Positions 33,121-41,666 of a stretch of DNA of 64,000 nucleotides are shown here, in pieces. This DNA is from Acerihabitans sp015654925 (GTDB lineage Bacteria; Pseudomonadota; Gammaproteobacteria; Enterobacterales; Enterobacteriaceae), in contig NZ_CP178732.1 in NCBI RefSeq assembly GCF_047324175.1, positions 1,550,001 through 1,614,000 on the forward strand. Direction: 5' to 3'. A model generated the notes under the pieces. The model ran no database searches, was not told the DNA's origin, and saw nothing but the letters and a program-made list of their open reading frames with translations. Numbering within the stretch: position 1 is the stretch's first letter; every line of letters starts with the position of its first letter. The position numbers and the translations under genes are program-made.

Positions 33121-34101
33121 TTACCGCTGCGCCAGCGCCTGCGGGTTCACGCAGTTGTTTTTCACTTCGCCCGCCAGCGCCGCGATGAGATTGTCCACCG
33201 CGCAGGCCACCATGGCATGGCGGGTTTCCACGGTGGCGGAGCCGATATGCGGCAGCGCCACGACATTGGGCAGGCCGAGCAGCGGCGAGGTGGCCGGCAG
33301 CGGTTCGCGCTCGAATACGTCCAGGCCGGCGCCGCGAATCACTCCATCCTGCAAGGCGGTAATCAATTCCGGTTCATTAACGATCTTGCCCCGGGAGCCG
33401 TTGATTAAAATGGCGCCGGGCTTCATTTTACGCAACTGCGCCAAACCAATCAGCTTTTCGGTTGCCGGCAATAGCGGCAGCACCACGCAGACAAAATCCG
33501 CCTGCGCCAGCACGTCGTCCAGGGAAAGCCGGCGCGCATGCAGCTGGGTTTCGGCCTGTTCGTTGGCCACATCGTTGTAATAAATCACCGGCATGCCAAA
33601 CCCCAAATGGGCGCGTTTGGCCACGGCATAGCCGATCCGCCCCATGCCCAGGATGCCGATGGTCTTGCCGTTGACATCGGTACCATAATATTCCTCGCCG
33701 ATGCTGCGCACCCAGCGGCCCTGCTTGACCATCTCCGCCAATTCGATGGCGCGCCGGGCGCTGGTCAGGATCAGGGTGAAAATCGTATCGGCGGTGGTTT
33801 CGGTCAATACGCCGGGGGTATGCATCAGGGTAATGCCGCGGCGGGTCAGATCCGGCACGCTAAACTGATCGTAGCCCACCGAGATGGTGGAAATGGCGCG
33901 CAGCTTCGGCGCGGCGTCCAGCAAATCGCCGCCGATGGGATGGCTGGCGCCGATCAGGCCGTCCGCCTGGCCAAGGGCGTCGATTACGTCCTGGCGGTTA
34001 GCGTCGGTGATGCTGTCGAACTGCGCCAGGTTAAAAGCACCTTGCAGCCTCGCCAATTGATCGGCGGGAATTTTTTTATATAAAACGACATTGGGTTTCA
34101 T
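33121..34101 (-). CDS. D-2-hydroxyacid dehydrogenase, GhrB-like (2-ketogluconate/hydroxypyruvate reductase)
   Basis: This 326-residue NAD(P)H-dependent reductase resembles E. coli GhrB, which reduces glyoxylate, hydroxypyruvate and 2-ketogluconate. STISVGYDQFSVPDL, the nucleotide-binding GILGMGRIGYAVA, LINGSRGKIV with the catalytic Arg, AGLDVFEREPL with the Glu, and the His of PHIGSATVETR are all present. AGAGG lies before the ATG. It follows a PfkB-type kinase by 30 bases, and the operator upstream of that kinase resembles the one for 2-ketogluconate genes. A role in that pathway, perhaps as KguD-like 6-phospho-2-ketogluconate reductase, is therefore likely but inferred. Confidence 0.85.
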   Translation of the reverse strand: MKPNVVLYKKIPADQLARLQGAFNLAQFDSITDANRQDVIDALGQADGLIGASHPIGGDLLDAAPKLRAISTISVGYDQFSVPDLTRRGITLMHTPGVLTETTADTIFTLILTSARRAIELAEMVKQGRWVRSIGEEYYGTDVNGKTIGILGMGRIGYAVAKRAHLGFGMPVIYYNDVANEQAETQLHARRLSLDDVLAQADFVCVVLPLLPATEKLIGLAQLRKMKPGAILINGSRGKIVNEPELITALQDGVIRGAGLDVFEREPLPATSPLLGLPNVVALPHIGSATVETRHAMVACAVDNLIAALAGEVKNNCVNPQALAQR

Positions 34102-34131
34102 GGGTATGCCTCTGGATTTATCGGTGACGCC

Positions 34132-35139
34132 TCAAGCAATAAGCGGGGCGGTGGTTGAAGCATCGGCGGCCATGGCCGCGGCCAGGCGCTGGCGATCGGG
34201 CAACCCTTCGCTGTCGCCGATAACCTGGATGGCCAGCGCGCCGATATGGTTGCCGCGTTTAATGGCCTCCGGCAGCGGCAGGCCTTCGAGCAAGGCGCTC
34301 ACCACCCCCACGGCAAAGCCGTCGCCCGCGCCCACCGTATCCACCACGTTTTTCACCAGCACCGCCGGAATCACGCCCCGTTCTCCCCGGGCGGTCTTGA
34401 AAAAGGCCCCGTCGGCGCCGGTTTTAATAATCACCGCCTGCACTCCGCCGGCCAGATAGAAATCGGCAATGGCGTCCGGCTGCTGGCGGCCGGTGAGGAT
34501 CGCCCCTTCTTTAATCCCCGGCAGCACCCAATCCGCGCTAAAGGCCAGCTTATTGAGCTGCGCCACCATTTCCTGCTGCGAGCGCCACAGCACCGGCCGC
34601 AGATTGGGATCAAAAGAAACGGTCTTGCCCCGCTGTTTCATCCAGCGCGCCGCGTGGGCCGCCAGCGCATAAGAGTCGTCGGACAGCGCCGCCGCCACGC
34701 CGCTCAGGTGCAAATGGCGGGCCCGGCCAAAATACCCCTCGTCAAAATCAGCCGGCGACAATCGGCTGGCCGCCGAGCCCTTACGGAAATACTCCACGAT
34801 GGGATCGGTTCCATCATCGGCTTTGGATTTAAGCTGGAAGCCGGTGGGGAAGGCGGGGTCCTGGGTTACGGCGCGGCAATCCACCCCTTCGGCGGCCAGG
34901 GTCGCCAGAATAAAGCGGCCAAAGGAGTCATTACCCAGCCGGCTGACCCAGCCCGATCGTAATCCCAGACGCGCCAGTCCGATGGCGACATTCAATTCGG
35001 CGCCCGCCGCCCGGCGCACATACCGATCCACCTCGGCCAGATCGCCGCGCTCGGTGGCCACGAACATCGCCATGGCTTCGCCAAACGTCACCACATCCAA
35101 CGGCGGGAGATTGGCGGCGGGAGAATGAGTTGCAGACAT
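34132..35139 (-). CDS. PfkB-family sugar kinase, probable 2-ketogluconokinase (KguK-like)
   Basis: This 335-residue PfkB/ribokinase-family kinase has the N-terminal VVTFGEAMAMFVATERGDL, the substrate loop GAELNVAIGLARLGL, and the catalytic anion hole DTVGAGDGFAVGVVSALL with its Asp. The sequence resembles 2-dehydrogluconokinase KguK and 2-keto-3-deoxygluconokinase; the former is favoured by the neighbouring GhrB-like reductase and the PtxS-like operator. GAGGAG lies before the ATG. The rest of a kgu operon (epimerase-like kguE, transporter kguT and regulator) is not here. Substrate choice between 2-ketogluconate and KDG remains open. Confidence 0.8.
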   Translation of the reverse strand: MSATHSPAANLPPLDVVTFGEAMAMFVATERGDLAEVDRYVRRAAGAELNVAIGLARLGLRSGWVSRLGNDSFGRFILATLAAEGVDCRAVTQDPAFPTGFQLKSKADDGTDPIVEYFRKGSAASRLSPADFDEGYFGRARHLHLSGVAAALSDDSYALAAHAARWMKQRGKTVSFDPNLRPVLWRSQQEMVAQLNKLAFSADWVLPGIKEGAILTGRQQPDAIADFYLAGGVQAVIIKTGADGAFFKTARGERGVIPAVLVKNVVDTVGAGDGFAVGVVSALLEGLPLPEAIKRGNHIGALAIQVIGDSEGLPDRQRLAAAMAADASTTAPLIA

Positions 35140-35167
35140 AGGATACTCCTCAAGACAGTAGAATGGA

Positions 35168-35192
35168 GCGGCGCCTGGCGTACCGGCGCCGC
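35168..35192 (-). promoter_or_regulatory. Leader hairpin between promoter and start of the sugar kinase gene
   Basis: GCGGCGCC (35168-35175) pairs with GGCGCCGC (35185-35192). It would form in the 5' untranslated RNA, upstream of the GAGGAG ribosome-binding site and downstream of a TACTAT-type -10. Confidence 0.5.
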
Positions 35193-35210
35193 AAAACTAT
35201 AGTAAGAGTA

Positions 35211-35224
35211 TGGAACCGGTTCCA
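35211..35224 (-). promoter_or_regulatory. LacI-family operator, PtxS-like palindrome
   Basis: TGGAACCGGTTCCA is a perfect 14-bp palindrome. It differs by one base per arm from TGAAACCGGTTTCA, the known operator of PtxS, the 2-ketogluconate-responsive LacI-family repressor of Pseudomonas. It sits just upstream of a TACTAT-like -10 for the kinase-reductase pair, so bound repressor would block RNA polymerase. Confidence 0.7.
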
Positions 35225-35270
35225 TCCACAATCCATCCTTCTAGGATAAAATTTTGAACTGGATCACGAT

Positions 35271-35930
35271 CTATTGCGGCATCAGATGCGTAACGCTGGC
35301 GGCTGGCAGTCTTTGACCATGCAAATCCGCCCGGGTGTAGACCCGGCCCGTGGGGGCGATGGTCAGGGCGATTTGTTCCAGCAGGCCCTGGGTGGGCGCT
35401 TTTTTACCCTGGACCACCAGCAGCAGCGGCAACAGCAGCACCATGGTGATTTGGCCGTAAGATAGGGGGTGGATATGAGTATGCCGCGAATATTGCAGCA
35501 GTAAAAACGACGTGCTCATGGTAAAGCCCAGCGTCAGCCCGGCAATCACTTCCGAGGTTGAGTGTACATGAATAATGACCCGGGAAACGCCGATAGTCAG
35601 CGCCAGGATATAACCGCAGGCCACCGCGAACTGCCTCAGCCCCTTGGGTGCGCGGCTGGTCAGTATCCAGAGCATCACCGGCCAGATACTGGCTGATAAA
35701 GCGGAATGGCCGCTGAAACCGGTGAAATCATACATCCGGCTGCCGATGCCCCAGCCCATAAACGCCAGTTTGGATACCACGACAATCGCCCCGGCGGCGC
35801 CGAACAGCAGCAACCATTGCAGGCAGGCGCGCCGGGTATCGGCTTTCCACAATAATAAAATGACAATGAGTACCGCGCAGGGCAGCAAAAGCATGCTGTC
35901 GCCAAAAAACGTAAGCCAATGCCAATTCAT
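35271..35930 (-). CDS. PAP2-superfamily membrane phosphatase
   Basis: This 219-residue inner-membrane protein with about six hydrophobic segments has PAP2 phosphatase motifs: GFSGHSALSA (motif 2, His) and SRVIIHVHSTSEVIAG (motif 3, SRx5Hx3E instead of the usual final Asp). The first motif KxxxxxxRP is not evident; SKLAFMGWGIG sits near its place. Family members dephosphorylate undecaprenyl pyrophosphate, lipid A or phosphatidylglycerol phosphate. The start is ATG at 35930 (MNWHWLTFFGD); the frame extends only to a TTG at 35933. It has no close functional partner here. Confidence 0.75.
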   Translation of the reverse strand: MNWHWLTFFGDSMLLLPCAVLIVILLLWKADTRRACLQWLLLFGAAGAIVVVSKLAFMGWGIGSRMYDFTGFSGHSALSASIWPVMLWILTSRAPKGLRQFAVACGYILALTIGVSRVIIHVHSTSEVIAGLTLGFTMSTSFLLLQYSRHTHIHPLSYGQITMVLLLPLLLVVQGKKAPTQGLLEQIALTIAPTGRVYTRADLHGQRLPAASVTHLMPQ

Positions 35931-36175
35931 CAAATACCGCTCATCAGGGGAAAGTTAAAGGATGCCACCCATATACCTTACGCAATGTTCCCGCGTCTCT
36001 CCAGTCTGAATTATCTTAAAACCGTGACATGGATCGCTGCAAAGGCGAGAATTAATCGCCAGGCGAAGCATCGGCGAGTCGCTATCGCTGGCGTCGGTTT
36101 CCCCGGCACTCTATAATTGCCGCGTCAAATGCGCCACGTCGGCGCAATACTTTTTTATACCAGGCCATTTATTGT

Positions 36176-36817
36176 ATGACTGACAAGCCTCACCAGTGCG
36201 TCATTATCGGCATAGCCGGCGCATCCGCATCCGGCAAAAGCCTGATCGCCAGCACGCTATACCAAGAGTTGCGCGAGCAGGTCGGCGATGAACATATCGG
36301 CATAATCCCTGAAGACAGCTATTATGAAGATCAAAATCACCTGACCATGAGCGAGCGGATTAAAACCAACTACGATCATCCCAGCTCCATGGATCACAAT
36401 CTGCTCTACCAGCATTTGCTGATGCTCAAGGCGGGCCAGGCCATCGAAATGCCGGTATACAGCTATGTCGAGCATACCCGCCGGCCGGAAACCATCCATT
36501 TGGCGCCCAAAAAGGTGATTATCCTGGAAGGGATACTGCTGCTCACCGACCTGCGGCTGCGCGGCGAAATGAATTTCTCCATTTTCGTCGATACCCCGCT
36601 GGATATTTGCCTGCTCCGGCGCATGAAGCGCGATGTGAACGAGCGCGGACGCGCCATGGATTCCGTGATGGAGCAATACCAAAAAACCGTGCGTCCCATG
36701 TTCCTGCAATTTATCGAGCCATCCAAACAATACGCCGATATCATTGTGCCGCGCGGGGGCAAAAATCGCATTGCGATCGACATACTTAAGGCGAAAATCA
36801 GCCAATTTTTTGAATAA
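36176..36817 (+). CDS. udk: Uridine/cytidine kinase Udk
   Basis: Udk phosphorylates uridine and cytidine in pyrimidine salvage. The 213 residues equal E. coli Udk. The P-loop reads GIAGASASGKSLIASTL; YYEDQNHLTMSER and YDHPSSMDHNLL (substrate site), VEHTRRPETIHL and LRRMKRDVNERGR (lid) are conserved. It precedes dcd and asmA on the same strand, as in E. coli. The ribosome-binding site before the ATG is weak. Confidence 0.96.
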   Translation: MTDKPHQCVIIGIAGASASGKSLIASTLYQELREQVGDEHIGIIPEDSYYEDQNHLTMSERIKTNYDHPSSMDHNLLYQHLLMLKAGQAIEMPVYSYVEHTRRPETIHLAPKKVIILEGILLLTDLRLRGEMNFSIFVDTPLDICLLRRMKRDVNERGRAMDSVMEQYQKTVRPMFLQFIEPSKQYADIIVPRGGKNRIAIDILKAKISQFFE

Positions 36818-36920
36818 TGATAACCGCCAGGCGGTCACGAGCGGCGCGAACGCATAGCCTGCTATCTGCGCGACCCAGGGTGGCGGCGCATCCCCAAGAA
36901 CATCTTATGGAGTAATAACG

Positions 36921-37502
36921 ATGAGACTGTGCGACAGTGATATCGAAGCCTGGCTGGACGACGGCAGGCTGAATATCGACCCGCGTCCACCGGTGGAAAG
37001 GATCAACGGCGCCACGGTTGATGTCCGGTTGGGCAATCAATTCCGGGTGTTCCAGGGCCATACCGCGGCGTTTATCGACCTCAGCGGCCCGAAAGATGAC
37101 GTCACGGCGGCCTTGGATCGCGTGATGAGCGATGAAATCGTCCTGCCGGAAGGCGGCGCGTTCTTTTTACACCCCGCCGAACTGGCGCTGGCGGTAACCC
37201 TGGAATCGGTCACGCTGCCCGATAATCTGGTGGGCTGGCTTGACGGCCGTTCGTCCCTGGCCCGCCTCGGCCTGATGGTGCACGTCACCGCGCACCGCAT
37301 CGACCCCGGCTGGCAGGGTAGGATCGTCCTGGAGTTCTATAATTCAGGTAAGCTGCCGCTGGCGCTGCGGCCGGGCATGTTGATCGGGGCATTGAGTTTC
37401 GAGCCCTTGAGCGGACATGCCGCCCGTCCTTACAATAGCCGCCAGGACGCGAAATACCGTAATCAACAGGGAGCCGTTGCCAGCCGGATTGATAAGGATT
37501 AA
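36921..37502 (+). CDS. dcd: dCTP deaminase Dcd
   Basis: Dcd converts dCTP to dUTP, the main source of dTMP precursor in enterobacteria. The protein has 193 residues, as in E. coli. MRLCDSDIEAWLD, VDVRLGNQFRVF, LDGRSSLARLGL, HRIDPGWQGRIVLEFYNSG and the catalytic-loop Glu are conserved. GGAG lies before the ATG. It is 103 bases after udk and 47 before asmA. Confidence 0.97.
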   Translation: MRLCDSDIEAWLDDGRLNIDPRPPVERINGATVDVRLGNQFRVFQGHTAAFIDLSGPKDDVTAALDRVMSDEIVLPEGGAFFLHPAELALAVTLESVTLPDNLVGWLDGRSSLARLGLMVHVTAHRIDPGWQGRIVLEFYNSGKLPLALRPGMLIGALSFEPLSGHAARPYNSRQDAKYRNQQGAVASRIDKD

Positions 37503-37549
37503 CTCCGTCAGACGCGTTGGGTGCTGCAAATACCACACATGAGGACCGC

Positions 37550-39394
37550 ATGAGAAGATTTCTGACGACGCTGGTCATTTTGCTGGCAGTATTGGTAGCC
37601 GGCATCACGGCGCTGGTAGTACTGATCAATCCGAATGATTTTCGCAACTATATGATTGCCAAGGTCGAACAGCGCAGCGGCTATAAGCTGCGCCTCGACG
37701 GCGATCTGCGCTGGCACGCCTGGCCGCAGCTAAGCATCCTGGCCGGACGCATGACCCTGACCGCACCCGGGGCCGGCGTCGCGCTGGTCAGCGCGGAAAA
37801 TATGCGCCTGGACGTGCATCTGTGGCCATTGCTTTCCCATCAACTGTCGGTGAAGCAGGTATTGCTTAAAGGCGCGGTGATCACCATCACGCCCGACAGC
37901 GCCGCCCGCCGCCCGGAAAATGCGCCCATCGCCCCCGCCGGCACGCCGGCACCCGTAGACCGCAGCGCCTGGTCATACGACATCGCCAGCCTGAAAGTCA
38001 CCGACAGCCTGCTGATTTGGCAGCGCCAGCCCAACGAGCAGATCAACCTGCGCGATTTCAATCTCGATATGGAACAAAACGCCGTGCGCCAGGCGAATAT
38101 CACCTTTTCCAGCCGGATTAACCGCGACCAGCGGGATCTGGCGGTGTCGCTGAGCGGCAAAGCGGATTTAAGCCATTATCCGCGCCAACTCACCGCCAGC
38201 CTGGACGGTTTTCAGTATGAACTGCACGGCTCGGGCCTGCCGGCCGAAGGCATCAAAGGCGAAGGCAAACTCAGCGCGGATTACTCCCGCACCAACGACA
38301 CGCTGGAAATCAGCAACCTGTCGTTTAGCGCCAATGACAGCCAACTCGCCGGCCAGGCCAGCGCCAAAATGGGCGACATCCCGATTTATCAATTGGATCT
38401 GAACGCCCAGCTCCTGAACCTGGATACGCTGATGGGCTTTACCACTACTGGCGGCAGCGGCAGCGGCGGCAGCGGACATCGGCAGCATAGCGCCAACGGC
38501 AAACCGGTTATCGCCGCCGCCAGCGGCGAAAAGCCGTCGTCGGTGCTTAATGGTTTTAACGGCCAGCTTAACCTGACGGCGGATCGGGTGATTTATCACG
38601 GCCTGAACATCACCGGCTTCAAAACCCAGGCGGATAACCGCCGCGGCCATCTGGCGCTTAATACCCTGGCCGGCAAGCTGGGCGACGGCGAGTTCAACCT
38701 GCCGGGCACGGTGGATACCACCGGCCGGCAGCCGAGCTTCGAGCTCAGGCCGTCCCTCAAACAGGTGGCGCTGGGGCCGCTATTGCAGGCCTTCTCGCTG
38801 CCGCAGACCCTGACCGGTCTGCTATCGGTGGACGGCCAACTGAGCGGCCAATCCTTTACCGGCGCCGACTTCGCGCAAAACTGGCGCGGCGCCGGCAAGA
38901 TGCAGCTGGACAACGCCAGGCTGGAAGGCCTGAATATCCAGCAGTTGATCCAGCGCGCCGTGGAACGCAGCAATAATAATGTCAGTGCGGATCAGGTAAC
39001 CGAGACATACTCGGCGGTGAAGCAGCTCACCGCCCAGGCCACCCTGGATCGGGGGCACCTGAAACTCGACGATCTGGCGGGCGACTCGGAGGCGATGGCG
39101 CTGGCCGGCAACGGCGACCTGGACCTGCCGGGCAGGCAGTGCGACGTCAACCTGACTATTCGCGTCCTCAAGGGCTGGAAAGGGGAACCGCAGCTGACCC
39201 AGGCGCTCACCGCCACGGCTATCCCCCTGCGGGTCTATGGTCCCTGGGATAACCTGAGCTATCAGCTCCATGTGGATCAGTTGCTGCGCAGCCGGCTGGA
39301 AGATGAAGTGAAAAAGCGCCTGGACGCCTGGGCGCAGAAAAACCAGGATCGCCCGCAGAATAAAAACGTGCAAAAGCTGCTGGATAAACTGTAA
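37550..39394 (+). CDS. asmA: AsmA-family envelope protein AsmA
   Basis: AsmA is an inner-membrane-anchored periplasmic protein of the bridge-like lipid-transfer superfamily (AsmA, TamB, YhdP), affecting outer-membrane assembly and lipid balance. A single N-terminal helix (about 4-26) is followed by repeated beta-rich segments and a conserved C-terminal AsmA region (LRVYGPWDNLSYQLHVDQLL). The ATG at 37550 has GAGGA 4-9 bases upstream and begins MRRFLTTLVILLAVLVAG, as in E. coli; the frame is open from 37517. It has 614 residues (617 in E. coli). A Gly/Ser-rich linker (TTGGSGSGGSGH, near residues 299-310) replaces a different polar linker in E. coli. Confidence 0.93.
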   Translation: MRRFLTTLVILLAVLVAGITALVVLINPNDFRNYMIAKVEQRSGYKLRLDGDLRWHAWPQLSILAGRMTLTAPGAGVALVSAENMRLDVHLWPLLSHQLSVKQVLLKGAVITITPDSAARRPENAPIAPAGTPAPVDRSAWSYDIASLKVTDSLLIWQRQPNEQINLRDFNLDMEQNAVRQANITFSSRINRDQRDLAVSLSGKADLSHYPRQLTASLDGFQYELHGSGLPAEGIKGEGKLSADYSRTNDTLEISNLSFSANDSQLAGQASAKMGDIPIYQLDLNAQLLNLDTLMGFTTTGGSGSGGSGHRQHSANGKPVIAAASGEKPSSVLNGFNGQLNLTADRVIYHGLNITGFKTQADNRRGHLALNTLAGKLGDGEFNLPGTVDTTGRQPSFELRPSLKQVALGPLLQAFSLPQTLTGLLSVDGQLSGQSFTGADFAQNWRGAGKMQLDNARLEGLNIQQLIQRAVERSNNNVSADQVTETYSAVKQLTAQATLDRGHLKLDDLAGDSEAMALAGNGDLDLPGRQCDVNLTIRVLKGWKGEPQLTQALTATAIPLRVYGPWDNLSYQLHVDQLLRSRLEDEVKKRLDAWAQKNQDRPQNKNVQKLLDKL

Positions 39395-39400
39395 GGCCGG

Positions 39401-39436
39401 GCGCAGCCGGAATCAGACCTCGTATTCCGGCTGCGC
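39401..39436. terminator. Shared hairpin of the convergent asmA and yegH genes, inside the yegH 3' end
   Basis: GCGCAGCCGGAAT (39401-39413) pairs perfectly with ATTCCGGCTGCGC (39424-39436) over 10 bases. The right arm and loop encode the last residues of YegH, and the stop codon (39413-39415) lies at the arm edge. It could serve as a bidirectional terminator, though no long T-tract follows either arm. Confidence 0.55.
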
Positions 39437-40993
39437 GACCGGGGTAATGCGCACTTTCAGGATGCGGTGGCTTTCCACTTCCAGGATTTCAAACAGATAG
39501 TTGCCGATACCCAGGGTATCCCCCTCTTTAGGGATGGCCTGGGTATGCTCCATCAGCAAACCCGCCAGGGTGTGATATTCGCGCCGGTCTTCCAGGGCGA
39601 TATCGATATAACCCACCAAATCTTCCAGCGGCAGATACCCATTCACAATCAAGGTGCCGTCGTCATGCTGCACGATATCGTGGCGCGGGTCGGTCTCTTC
39701 GTTTTCCAGCGGCAGGTTGCCGGCAATGGTTTCCATCACGTCGCTGAGGGTGATAATCCCCTCCACCGACCCGAACTCATCGACGATAAACGCAAAATGG
39801 GTATGGGCTTCGCGAAACTGCTCCAGCGCCAGCAGCAAAGACAGCTGCTCGGGAAACACCAACGGCTGGCGAATCAGCGAACGGAGGTCCAGCGGCTCTT
39901 TACGCAACTGCTGGGTCAGCAGGTCAATGACATGCACCACCCCCAATGGCTCGTTGGACGCGCTATCCTCGGTGATCACCAGACGGGTATGCTGGTTATT
40001 TTCCAGCAGGGGAATAATGACTTCCGGCGGATCGCGCAAATCGATATGTTCAATATCGTGACGGGAAGTCATCACGCTGCTCACGGTGCGCTGGGCCATC
40101 CCCAGCACCCGTTCGATCATGCGCCGTTCCTGCTCGTTAAACACTTCCTGGCCGCCGCCGTCGCCATCGGCAATAAGCGCCGAGGTCTGCGCATCCAGCT
40201 GCGCCTCTTCATGCCGGCCGCTCAGCATGCGCAGCACCGCTTCGGCGGTACGCTGGCGCAGCGGCAGGGATGAAGACAAGAACCGGCGCCGATTAAACTG
40301 CGCCAGCTGGTTCAGCGACTCGATGGCCACCGAGAAACCGATGGCTGCATAAAGATATCCTTTGGGAATGTGGTAACCAAAGCCGTCGGCCACCAGGCTA
40401 AAGCCAATCATCAGCAGGAAACTTAAACACAAAATCACAATCGTGGGATGGGCATTAATAAACCGGGTCAAGGATTTGCTGGCCGCCATCATCACGCCGA
40501 TGGCCACAATCACCGCCGCCATCATTACCGCCAGATGATCCACCATGCCCACGGCGGTAATCACCGAGTCCAGCGAGAACACCGCATCCAAAATAACGAT
40601 TTGCGCCACTACCGGCCAGAAGCGCGCGCCCTTGCGCTGCGCCTGCACCTCTTCATCCTTGCCTTCCAGGCGCTCGTTAAGCTCCATGGTGGCTTTAAAT
40701 ATCAGAAATATACCACCTACCAGCATAATCAGGTCGCGGGCGCTGAAGGGGTGCCCTGCGGCGAAAAACAGCGGATCGGTCAACGACACCAGCCATGACA
40801 TGGACGCCAGCAACAGCAAACGCATAATCAACGCCAGCGCCAGACCCACTATCCGGGCCTTATCCCGCAGCGCGGGCGGCAACTTCTCCGCCAAAATGGC
40901 GATAAACACCAAATTATCGATACCTAACACCAGCTCCAGCACAATCAATGTTGCCAGACCTGCCCAAATCGTTGGATCGGCGATCCATTCCAT
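39413..40993 (-). CDS. yegH: TerC-CBS-CorC_HlyC protein YegH
   Basis: YegH is an inner-membrane protein of 526 residues (527 in E. coli). A TerC-type membrane domain (about 1-240, LELVLGIDNLVFIAILAEKLP and DAVFSLDSVITAVGMVDHL) is fused to two CBS domains (about 290-420) and a C-terminal CorC_HlyC domain (IVQHDDGTLIVNGYLPLEDL onward). TerC relatives export manganese or other metals; the substrate of YegH is unknown. The frame starts at TTG 40999, but the ATG at 40993 gives MEWIADPTIWAGL, the usual start. It is convergent with asmA and divergent from the polysaccharide locus. Confidence 0.92.
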   Translation of the reverse strand: MEWIADPTIWAGLATLIVLELVLGIDNLVFIAILAEKLPPALRDKARIVGLALALIMRLLLLASMSWLVSLTDPLFFAAGHPFSARDLIMLVGGIFLIFKATMELNERLEGKDEEVQAQRKGARFWPVVAQIVILDAVFSLDSVITAVGMVDHLAVMMAAVIVAIGVMMAASKSLTRFINAHPTIVILCLSFLLMIGFSLVADGFGYHIPKGYLYAAIGFSVAIESLNQLAQFNRRRFLSSSLPLRQRTAEAVLRMLSGRHEEAQLDAQTSALIADGDGGGQEVFNEQERRMIERVLGMAQRTVSSVMTSRHDIEHIDLRDPPEVIIPLLENNQHTRLVITEDSASNEPLGVVHVIDLLTQQLRKEPLDLRSLIRQPLVFPEQLSLLLALEQFREAHTHFAFIVDEFGSVEGIITLSDVMETIAGNLPLENEETDPRHDIVQHDDGTLIVNGYLPLEDLVGYIDIALEDRREYHTLAGLLMEHTQAIPKEGDTLGIGNYLFEILEVESHRILKVRITPVAQPEYEV

Positions 40994-41277
40994 AATCAAT
41001 GTTTAACCTGTTTTAGTCACGAGCTCGTGAAGAATGATGGGAGTTAACGCGGCAAAACTCAAGAGAGGATAACGCAGGGAGCACGTGGGCGGTTTGGAAG
41101 ACGAACGCCGTCACCAGCCAATTTCCTGAGGAAATCATTAATATGCGTAATAAATCTGTAACATCAATCAACTATTTGTATCTGAAAACGGGCCATTATA
41201 GGCATTATGCATTTGCTTTGTTTATGTTATCAGCCTGCTACAAGCCAGCTAAACCGCCGCGACGACAGCGATACGGG

Positions 41278-41291
41278 TAGTCTTATTCCTA
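41278..41291 (+). promoter_or_regulatory. Candidate RcsAB box (weak)
   Basis: TAGTCTTATTCCTA matches TAAGAATATTCCTA at 10 of 14 positions with a perfect right half. A second candidate, TAAGAATAGTTTGC at 41438-41451, has a perfect left half only. RcsAB activation of wza operons is known in enterobacteria. Neither site is convincing alone. Confidence 0.3.
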
Positions 41292-41498
41292 AAACGCAGG
41301 GCATGGGAGATCGAAACCTTGTAAAGAGGTAATTAATAATTAGTATAACAACGATGAGGCATTTGTTGTGCCAATTATACAATTTTTGGCCAAAAGATAG
41401 GCTGGCAAGTGTAGTTTTGTGACTGAGCTATCACTAGTAAGAATAGTTTGCGTCGCATCAAGCCAGAACCAGAGTACAGATTTCAAACAAATGCTCGA

Positions 41499-41536
41499 CA
41501 GCTCATTGGTTGCTACAAGCCAAGGGCGGTAGCGTG
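41499..41536 (+). promoter_or_regulatory. JUMPstart sequence with ops element (RfaH recruitment)
   Basis: The 38-base segment ends in GGCGGTAGCGTG (41525-41536), an exact ops element, and its left part (CAGCTCATTGGTTGC, then AAGCCAAG) follows the JUMPstart consensus of surface-polysaccharide operons. RNA polymerase pauses at ops in the non-template strand and recruits RfaH, which suppresses termination over long operons. It lies 630 bases before wza, so the whole 41.5-56 kb block may be one RfaH-dependent transcript. Confidence 0.92.
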
Positions 41537-41603
41537 GTGTGAGCATAATCAACTCATAGCTGGTTCCTGGTCGTGTTTAAACCAGTACATGTATCAGTAA
41601 TCC

Positions 41604-41640
41604 TGCCTTTTATTAAAAGAAGGCAATGGAATAAGTTTTT
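41604..41640 (+). terminator. Possible attenuator in the wza leader
   Basis: TGCCTT (41604-41609) pairs with AAGGCA (41620-41625), and a run of six T follows 9-10 bases later. It lies just downstream of ops, where RfaH-modified polymerase would be expected to read through. Confidence 0.4.
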
Positions 41641-41666
41641 TGTTTAAATGTCGTGTATCGATAGTC

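Noticed and set aside
38446..38482. GGC/AGC-rich stretch in asmA as a possible microsatellite
   Set aside because: It encodes a short Gly/Ser linker within an intact frame and is not a regular repeat of expandable length.
41340..41552. 70-codon minus-strand frame across the JUMPstart element
   Set aside because: It is antisense to a conserved regulatory sequence and has no protein-like features.
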